Made by a program: the position numbers and the translations under genes
Source of the DNA: Rhexocercosporidium sp. MPI-PUGE-AT-0058
Lineage: Eukaryota; Ascomycota; Leotiomycetes; Helotiales
Direction of reading: 5' to 3'
DNA: 64,000 bases
Assembly: GCA_020746875.1 (NCBI GenBank)
Contig: JAGTJL010000032.1
Coordinates: 124,001 to 188,000, forward strand
Part shown: positions 57,172 through 64,000 of the stretch, in pieces
How the letters are laid out: each line of letters starts with the position of its first letter
How positions within the stretch are numbered: position 1 is the first letter of the stretch
Notes under the pieces: generated by a model
What the model saw: only the letters and a program-made list of their open reading frames with translations
The model's database searches: none
What the model was told of the DNA's origin: nothing

Positions 57172-60097
57172 ATGCATTTCTCTTCTCCAGCTCTCCTCAG
57201 CGCGCTCTACCTTGCCAGATCAACCGTGGAAGCTGCCAAGTTTGATGGCCCAGACTACGAGTCTCTTCCTCTGGACACCATATTCCCCGGTCCATGGGAG
57301 AGCAACATTCGAGCTCCTTTCAACAAATCACACATCACACCTGTTAAGATCTTCGATTTCGAGGGCGCAGTGTCAGGTGGAGAGGCGGTTCTACAAGATG
57401 CGGACACGAAGGGCATCAGTTGGGCGATCAGCCCTGGGGGTTTGATCACTTTTGAATTTGGGGAGAACATCGCCGGGAAGCGGGTGCTCCCGGCCAACAA
57501 GTTGAAGAACTCTGCTAACAGGATCTAGGGTCTGTTTCGAGGTGGAAGCAATCAAGAATGATCCATACGTCGTCCTCGCCTACTCCGAATCCCCCTTCTT
57601 TACAGGCCGTGAATGCGACGCGACTGGAGACGCACAAGCTCGCGACTTGCCTTTGGCATTTTCGATAAACAATACGGGGATAAACTGCGTTGGGGGAGGA
57701 TACAATAGAGGTGCCTTCAAGTATCTAACGGTCTTCATCCCTGAGTCAGACATTCCAACTGAAGGCGGATACCTCTGGCATGACGGACACTCAGCCCCGC
57801 AAAGGGAACAATCTGCTGTGCAGAAACAGTCTTGGTATAATACGATAGGGCAAAAGTACCTAGGGTGGAGCTCCCCATCCAAGAACCACACATCGAAAGA
57901 GCCTGCAGTTACTATCTCGAAGCTGTGGGTCAACTGTACCGCCTTCCCCTCGAATCCGAATGGTCGGGCATATACTGGATATTTTGACAGCTCGTCATCC
58001 ATGCTGAATCGCGTCTGGTATGCGGGTGCTTGGACCTTGCAGCTTTCGACACTAGATCCCACTGAAGGAGGGTCGATCATTGATTTCAATCGCTTCTTTG
58101 ATCACAACAATGCTCCACGCGGGGCGTGGTACTCCAATTATACTATTGCGCATGGCAAAACGGTCACTACCGATGGGGCTAAACGGGATCGAATGGTATG
58201 GCCTGGAGACATGACGATTGCCGTGCCTGGAATTGCTGTTTCCACTTATGACATGTTGGCTGTGAGGAATGCTTTGGATATCATTTACGAACGACAATAT
58301 TCTGATGGCTCCATGCCGTATGCTGGTCCGCCTATGGGCGCTTTTGGAGAATTCAGCGATACCTACCATCTCCACACTTTGGTCGGAACTTATGAGTATA
58401 TCTTATACTCAGGCGACCTCGATTGGCTGAAGCCAAAGTGGAATGCCTATCTGAGGGCATTGGTCATTAGCATCAATAAGGTCGACGAGACTGGACTCCT
58501 ACATGTATCATCAGTCAATGACTGGATTCGACCTGGGATGACAGGTCACAATGTCGAGGCATCATCTATTCTCTACGAAGTACTCGGAAACAGCATTAAA
58601 CTTGCCAATTGGATTGGCAAGGATACTGCATCAAACGGCGAGGATTGGGCAACAACTCGTGCCAGAATTCGTCAAGGCATCCATTCGCTACTGTACTGCG
58701 AAGAGGATGGTCTCTATGCTGACAACATGGGCCGACGTGGATGTACTGGACCTGAAAAGGTCCTCCCGCAAGACGGAAACAGCTGGGTCCTAATCTCGGA
58801 TGTCTTCACCACCGGCTCCATCGCCTACAACGTCTCCGAAAACCTACGAAAACGCTGGATCAAATACGGTGCACCAGCCGTGGAGTTCCCGAATGTCATT
58901 TCTCCATTCGCATCGTCTTTTGAGCTACTTGCCCACAGCGCGGCTGGCAACAATGATGCCGCGGTTGAGCTGATCGAGCTGATGTGGGGTTATATGCTTG
59001 ATGGTCCTGGGATGACGAACTCCACCCTCCTGGAGGGGTACAGAACCGATGGCTACGTCCACTACCCTGCATACTGGTCCCCAGCCCGTAATTCACATGC
59101 TCACGGATGGGCCGCCGGCCCTACGACCGTCCTCATGCAAGGCATTCTCGGTATCAAATTGCTCACCCCTCTTGGAAAGACGTGGGAGATTACTCCCCAA
59201 CTCACCAAATGGCTGAGCTATGCTCAAGGTGGTTTCGCAACCAAACTGGGCAAATTCGAGGTTTCCATCTCGCTGATGCAGAGTCTGAGCACTGGCCGCA
59301 AGGTCGAAGCCTTGAACATCACGTACCCGGCAGGTACAATGGGCCACGTGAAATGGGGCGGCAAAGCGCAATTCCGCAGCGAGGACATGGGCACAAGCTT
59401 CAACGTTTACCGATATTTGGATATTTTGACTGCTGCTGATGAGGAGTGGCAGACGTGGAGTGCTGACGACCTGCAAGATTTCGTCAAGGATGATACATGG
59501 GTTAAACCACCTGTTGAAGAGAGACCTGAGGGTATTGTGGACTGGAAGGCGTTGGAGGAGAATTACGTGTTAGCCGATCAGCGATTTAGACCGGATTCGC
59601 AAACTGCGAAAATGTCAATGGGACAGATGGATGATTGGCATCCTGACTTAGTCGTCATCAAGCCCCCGAAAGTGTCGCATGGTGAAGAGCCGTTGAGATC
59701 GTCAGTTGAGTCGACCGGCTCCGGCATCGAGGAATACAAAACACTCTTGAAGACGCTAGAGGACGAGAACAAGGAGCTCTTGAGGAAAGAGCGCCTGCGC
59801 CAAGATCGTGAGGCAACGTTCCAGCAATTCCCGCGTACGCGCGAGCTCTTTAGGATCATGGAGATGGAGGAAGGCCCTGAGAAGGAGACCGCTAAACAGC
59901 TAGATTTAAATGAGGAAGAAAGGGCGGAGCTAGCACAGCTTGAATACTTCGCAGCGGCCCTTGATTTGATGGTGAATAGTCAGACGGGAAAGGCCAGGGA
60001 AGATTTTGGTTGTCCCCCGGTGGGGACGTGGAAATTCCCCCATGAGACTAAGAGAGTGGATAGAGATGAATGTCAGATGGGGAAAGTAGATCTGTAG
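57172..60097 (+). CDS. Secreted GH78 alpha-L-rhamnosidase with long C-terminal extension
   Basis: Glycoside hydrolase expected to release alpha-L-rhamnose from plant polysaccharides or glycosides. The N-terminus MHFSSPALLSALYLARSTVEA is a plausible signal peptide. N-terminal sandwich segments (CDATGDAQ, NRGAFKYLTVF) precede the (alpha/alpha)6 barrel with DGAKRDRMVWPGDM, QYSDGSMPYAGPP and SVNDWIRPGMTG. The end HAHGWAAGPTTVLMQGILG and a C-terminal sandwich complete the enzyme. The GH78 part ends near NVYRYLDILT (about 59430). About 210 further residues are Glu/Lys/Asp rich with a coiled-coil stretch (YKTLLKTLEDENKELLRK). The exon 1 to exon 2 junction (about 57484-57529) is uncertain: a good 45-nt intron is one base out of phase, while an in-phase donor at 57501 gives only 28 nt. 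Frameshift or error is possible. Confidence 0.82.
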
Positions 60098-60742
60098 AGG
60101 TTGTGTATAGACATGATGAATTTGACTGTGTCTGTTGCTTCATACTACTCTTTGTGTTCTCATCTGTATCTTTTCACGCCATTTCACGGTTTTTGTAGGA
60201 GCAGGGATGATATTCTGCTAAGTCATCAGGAGGCCCTTCTCTAACTTTCTAAACTATTGCGATTGACTTTTATAAGTTTATGGCAAGATTGAAAAGTCTA
60301 TCGTATCTACTAAGAGACTCTCTATCCCTGCTCACGGCGAAGCAAAGAGTGGTGGGGACAAGATGAGGTTCTCGGACTCAGAAAAAGTAATCCAATTTCA
60401 ACATCCCCTGTGATTCTTGACCTCAACCTTCGTTGCACATCTCACTACCATCAGCTCTGCTACCATCACATAAGTAGCGATACCATGGCCTCAGAACATA
60501 CCGTAATGAATGAATGGGCTCACTGGTGTAACAGCCACGTCGTTCTGGCCAGTCTCCGACATGAAAGCACAAATCAGGCCATCAGGCCATCAATCACCTG
60601 ATTCTTGGGATTCTTCCACCCCATCGCAGATTGATTTCCAAGAACTCTCCATTTGCAAAGACATAGAACTATAGAGCCGTCAAAATCATAAAAGAACAGA
60701 CTGATGCCCACCAAAGACAAAAAGGGAAAGAGACAATAATAA
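60098..60742. other. Intergenic region
   Basis: 645 bp between two co-oriented genes. No coding signal recognised. Confidence 0.55.
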
Positions 60743-62278
60743 ATGACCTGCAAACGCATCATCCTCATCCTCGCTATCTCGCTCATAGTCGCCCTCTCAT
60801 CTATGCTATATCGCCACCTCTCACCTCCCATCTTTCAGATCAACAAACTAGCTATGTCCGCCATCACAGCAACCAGTCCAGTGAACCCCAGAAAAACCGC
60901 TATAGTAGTCGGCTCCGGGCTCGCCGGTCTCAGCGCAGCATCTCAACTCCTCAGCCACGGCATCTCAGTACACCTGCTCGAGCGTGCTCAAAAGCCCGGC
61001 GGTAACTCCATCAAAGCCTCCTCCGGCATAAACGGTGCTCCAACCTCCTACCAACCAGCTGTAGACACGGCTTTCTACTCCGACACTGTCAAGTCTGCTG
61101 GGAAGACTCTGTTTTGGACACGCACGAAGGCGAGGGAGGATCTCATCTCGACGCTAACAGGTTCGAGTAAGGGGGCTATAGAATGGCTTGTTAGTGAGAT
61201 AGGTGTAGATCTCAGTGTTGTGGCGCAGCTTGGTGGACATAGTGTTGCGAGGACGCATAGGGGCAAGGGGAAGACGCCGCCGGGTGCGAGCATCATCATT
61301 GCGTTACTTAAGATACTGAAGGAGAATGCGGAGTTCAAACTCGAAACCGGGTGTACGGTTACGAAAGTCTTGAAAACGGGGAATGTGATTCAAGGGGTGG
61401 AGTATGTATGTGAAGAGGGCGAGAGGGTGGTGATGGGACCAGTGGTTTTCGCTAGTGGTGGATTCGCTGGTGATCCAAATGGGATGCTGGCTGTTTATCG
61501 ACCGGATCTAAAGGGGTATCCGTCAACTAATGAGCCTCGACCGGGGTCGCAGACGCTTCTTACTAGTGTAGGTGCGCAGCTGTTGGATATGGAACAGGTG
61601 CAAGTGCATCCTACGTCCTTCGTCGATCCAAGCGACGTCTCTAACCCGGTCAAATTCCTCGCTGCGGAAATGCTGCGTGGTGAAGGTGGCTTATTGCTTG
61701 ATGGTCAGGGGACAAGGTTTGTCGATGAGATGCAGACGAGGAAGGTCGTTACGAGTGCAATTACGGCGTTGGAGGAAGCTCGCGAGGAGGGGCCGAGACA
61801 GTGGGATGTGAGAATTGTGCTTGATGAGGGAGTTTACGAGAGTGCGAGGTCGCATGTTGATTTTTATTTGTGGAAGGGTCTGATGCAGAAGACTACCATT
61901 GCTGATCTGGGACCTAGAGCATTGGAAAGTATCAAGGTTTTCGCTGACGCAGCAGCTGGGAGGAGAGGGGATTCGCTTGGACGACAGTCGTTTGGACATT
62001 GGTCGTTGAGTGATCCAACGGCGGAGAGTGTCGTGTATGCTGGAAGAGTCACGCCAGCGGTGCATTTTACGATGGGTGGTGTGGTTATCAATGAAATGGC
62101 AGAGGTGTTGGGTCCTGGTGATGAGAGGATTGAGGGGCTTTGGGCGGCGGGTGAGGTTACGGGTGGGGTGCATGGTGAGAATAGGCTTGGTGGGAGTAGT
62201 TTGCTTGAGTGTGTTGTTTTTGGACGGATTGCTGGGCATGAGGCTGCGATATTTGTGGGCGCTGGGAGAAAACACTAG
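60743..62278 (+). CDS. Soluble fumarate reductase, Osm1/Frds1 type, 511 aa
   Basis: FAD enzyme that reduces fumarate to succinate to reoxidise FADH2/NADH under low oxygen and to support oxidative folding. Single exon. M1 (60743) begins with a hydrophobic anchor (IILILAISLIVALSSMLY), suggesting ER or secretory targeting. An internal in-frame Met at residue 38 (60854, MSAITATSPVNPRK) would give a form without it. Rossmann loop VVGSGLAGLSAASQLL at about residue 55, FAD/fumarate site blocks KPGGNSIKASSGING and VHPTSF, and the C-terminal HGENRLGGSSLLECVVFGRI are all conserved. Family length is typical. Yeast Osm1 uses alternative starts for mitochondrial and ER forms. Confidence 0.92.
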   Translation: MTCKRIILILAISLIVALSSMLYRHLSPPIFQINKLAMSAITATSPVNPRKTAIVVGSGLAGLSAASQLLSHGISVHLLERAQKPGGNSIKASSGINGAPTSYQPAVDTAFYSDTVKSAGKTLFWTRTKAREDLISTLTGSSKGAIEWLVSEIGVDLSVVAQLGGHSVARTHRGKGKTPPGASIIIALLKILKENAEFKLETGCTVTKVLKTGNVIQGVEYVCEEGERVVMGPVVFASGGFAGDPNGMLAVYRPDLKGYPSTNEPRPGSQTLLTSVGAQLLDMEQVQVHPTSFVDPSDVSNPVKFLAAEMLRGEGGLLLDGQGTRFVDEMQTRKVVTSAITALEEAREEGPRQWDVRIVLDEGVYESARSHVDFYLWKGLMQKTTIADLGPRALESIKVFADAAAGRRGDSLGRQSFGHWSLSDPTAESVVYAGRVTPAVHFTMGGVVINEMAEVLGPGDERIEGLWAAGEVTGGVHGENRLGGSSLLECVVFGRIAGHEAAIFVGAGRKH

Positions 62279-62329
62279 ATGGAATGTGTCATGTACGCTC
62301 CTCTGAGGCTTCTGGAGAGTTGGAATCGG

Positions 62330-64000
62330 CTATGTTGATGAACTCCGTCTGTGCTTGGCTGGTCTTTGTGCGGACTCTGAATCGGCTACAAGGTCTTCTG
62401 CTTTCCTCTTCGTTCCTGATACTTCCATCTGCTCAAGTATTTCTGTCTCGTCCTCTTGGCCAAGTGGGCGGTTGTCAGGAGGGGAGGCTGGTGCCCTTGA
62501 TGTTGGGATGGCTGGTTGTTTAAGTTGAAGGATCTTTGAGCATACCTGACAGGAGACCCTCTCTTTTCCTGACGCACGATCTGCTTTGCTGACAGTATGG
62601 CGCTTCCCTTCTTTTAGACAGGTAGGATGGGTATTGAAATGTCTCATGCAACTCGGTGGACAGGAGAAATCTTTGGGGCACACTCGACACTTGTATCTTG
62701 GTTTGGAATTACCATCGGACGAAATAAGTACCCAAGCTGGAGAGCCGCTAGGGTCTGATAGCTGGTTTGAAGACTCTTTGGTGGCTTTGGTACGTTTCTT
62801 TGATGAAACGGGAGCGGAAGAATCGGTGCTGCTGTCTTCACAGTAACTGCCCTTTTGGTGTGCAACTCTGCGTCTTCTCCCGTCCCTGTCTGCATCTGCG
62901 CCCATGCTACTCCTCCCATTGTCCGGCCCTGGTTTCTCGGCCATGTCGCCATCTTGGACTGGATCTTGCGTACGTTGCGTGCTAGTTTTTGTTGGTTGTT
63001 TGGTTGTGTCATCGACAGCTTTGGAAGTTTTTTGACCATCAGCCTCCGCCCCTGTGGCGTGACTTGATTTCAGATGTGTGCGAAGCTCTGAATGCGATGA
63101 AAATACAAGATCACACACTGAACAACGAGAGCACAAATCTATTCTTGTCAGTCAGCGTTCGGGTCTGGCGATTGAATGATGACAACTTGCTCTTCTTATG
63201 ATGCTGTTGGAGGCTTCTTTGATAGGAGAAGCCCCTCGAGCATATTGGGCATTTCAAGTATTTGGTCAGGCTTCCTACTGGATGGTCTTTCTGGACGAAA
63301 GGTACACTCCGCACACGAGGTATTGCCGGCCCATCAGAATCATCATCTGACTTCCGCGATTCTTCGTCCTCTGAGCTAGAATCATCACGCGTCGTCGGTT
63401 CCTCTGATTTTGGCAGAGCGATTGACTTGGTGTAAATACTGCTCTTAACTCTATCTTCGATTTCTTTCTTGACAAAGTTTCTGCACTGAAGCAGTGCATC
63501 CTTTAAAGCGTCCCGAGGGTATGATGGATTACCTTGATACAGATGAATCGACGCAGCGAGCCAATGATCATCACCATTATGGCCACATTCCTGACGGTCG
63601 CCTCCATGGCGGTCCAACGCCAATCCACCTTCGTTGCTTGAAATACCCGGCCCATAGATTACAAACTCACAGCTCTGATCAGCTCGAACCATCGAAGCTT
63701 TCAGGTGTAATGCAGCTTCGAAAATCTCCGTCAGCCGAAAGCGACGTTCGCCGCAGACATCGGGACTGTCCCCCCAAGATTCGACTCCAAGATTGTCTCC
63801 TCCACTGGAGACTAAGGGTGCAAGTGCGCACAATAGTCGACTGGCAAGCTGTTTCGCCCTACCAGGAACCAGTACATCCCGGAAGTTATTGTCTTCAATC
63901 AGTGAATCGTACGCTGCAAGCTCGAGGTTATGCAGTCGACTCCAGCCATCTGTCAAAGTCAGAGCCCAAAACTCTACCCTGGGACCATTTGCTCACCATG
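62330..64000 (-). CDS. C2H2 zinc-finger protein, paralogue of the 47.2-50.9 kb gene, 5' part outside window
   Basis: Unknown nuclear protein. The visible exons are 62330-63138, 63191-63949 and the last 4 nt of an upstream exon (63997-64000). Introns are 63139-63190 and 63950-63996; all joints are in phase. The order is as in the paralogue: a conserved middle domain (GWSRLHNLELAAYDSLIE, then VPGRAKQLASRLLCAL), then C2H2 fingers CPICSRGFSYQRSLQQHHKK, CSVCDLVFSSHSELRTHLKS and CRVCPKDFSCPPSCMRHFNT. It ends in a basic, Ser-rich tail (KHRRSSST). The first finger is split from the second by a phase-1 intron at the same place as in the paralogue. Here that intron starts GCAAGT, a GC-AG donor. 3' end lies only 50 bp from the convergent fumarate reductase stop. 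Confidence 0.75.

Noticed and set aside
53622..62278. Secondary-metabolite cluster containing the monooxygenase and fumarate reductase
   Set aside because: No polyketide synthase, NRPS, terpene synthase, transporter or cluster regulator lies nearby, and the intervening genes are DNA repair and a glycosidase.
1..64000. CRISPR arrays, prophage or bacterial insertion elements
   Set aside because: No spaced direct repeats or transposase-like frames were seen, and the gene structure is fungal throughout.

Overview
The window is nuclear DNA of a filamentous ascomycete, most likely a leotiomycete-like Pezizomycotina. The evidence is short GT-AG introns (about 40-75 nt) with CTAAC-type branch points, Zn2Cys6 and Fungal_trans_2 regulators, an NmrA-like reductase, a fructosyl-amino-acid oxidase, a GH78 rhamnosidase, and fungus-restricted families (kinase-vWA, GMN-less CorA-like, Hsp70-like). 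The genus is inference. There are about 20 protein genes, and no rRNA, CRISPR or intact transposon was seen.

Layout. 1-16 kb: C2H2 regulator, DHX57/YLR419W-type RNA helicase, PHO89/pho-4 phosphate permease with a palindromic CACGTG site upstream, and a GPI-anchored wall protein. 16-24 kb: three genes on the minus strand. They are a non-RD kinase joined through a long disordered Q/N-rich linker to a degenerate vWA domain, a CorA-like membrane protein without GMN, and a 71-residue protein encoded by three tiny exons that I assembled by hand. 25-34 kb: housekeeping and metabolic genes (fructosyl-amino-acid oxidase, true CorA with GMN, phi-like GST, metallophosphoesterase). 34-40 kb: two regulators flanking an NmrA-like protein. 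40-43 kb: gene-poor DNA with decayed coding fragments. 43-51 kb: an Hsp70-like ATPase divergent from a 1159-residue multi-C2H2 protein. 51-53.6 kb: gene-poor DNA with long G runs. 53.6-62.3 kb: FAD monooxygenase, aprataxin, GH78 protein with an unusual C-terminal extension, and an Osm1-type fumarate reductase. 62.3-64 kb: a partial paralogue of the C2H2 protein, cut by the window edge.

Genes that may work together. The kinase-vWA, CorA-like and 71-residue genes are the best candidate for an undescribed linked module: same strand, consecutive, signalling plus membrane plus small partner. The Hsp70-like and C2H2 genes share one intergenic region. The two C2H2 paralogues share at least two phase-1 intron positions, so they come from a duplication. 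Exon structures described as summing to whole codons were counted by hand from visible splice sites. None is supported by transcripts here.
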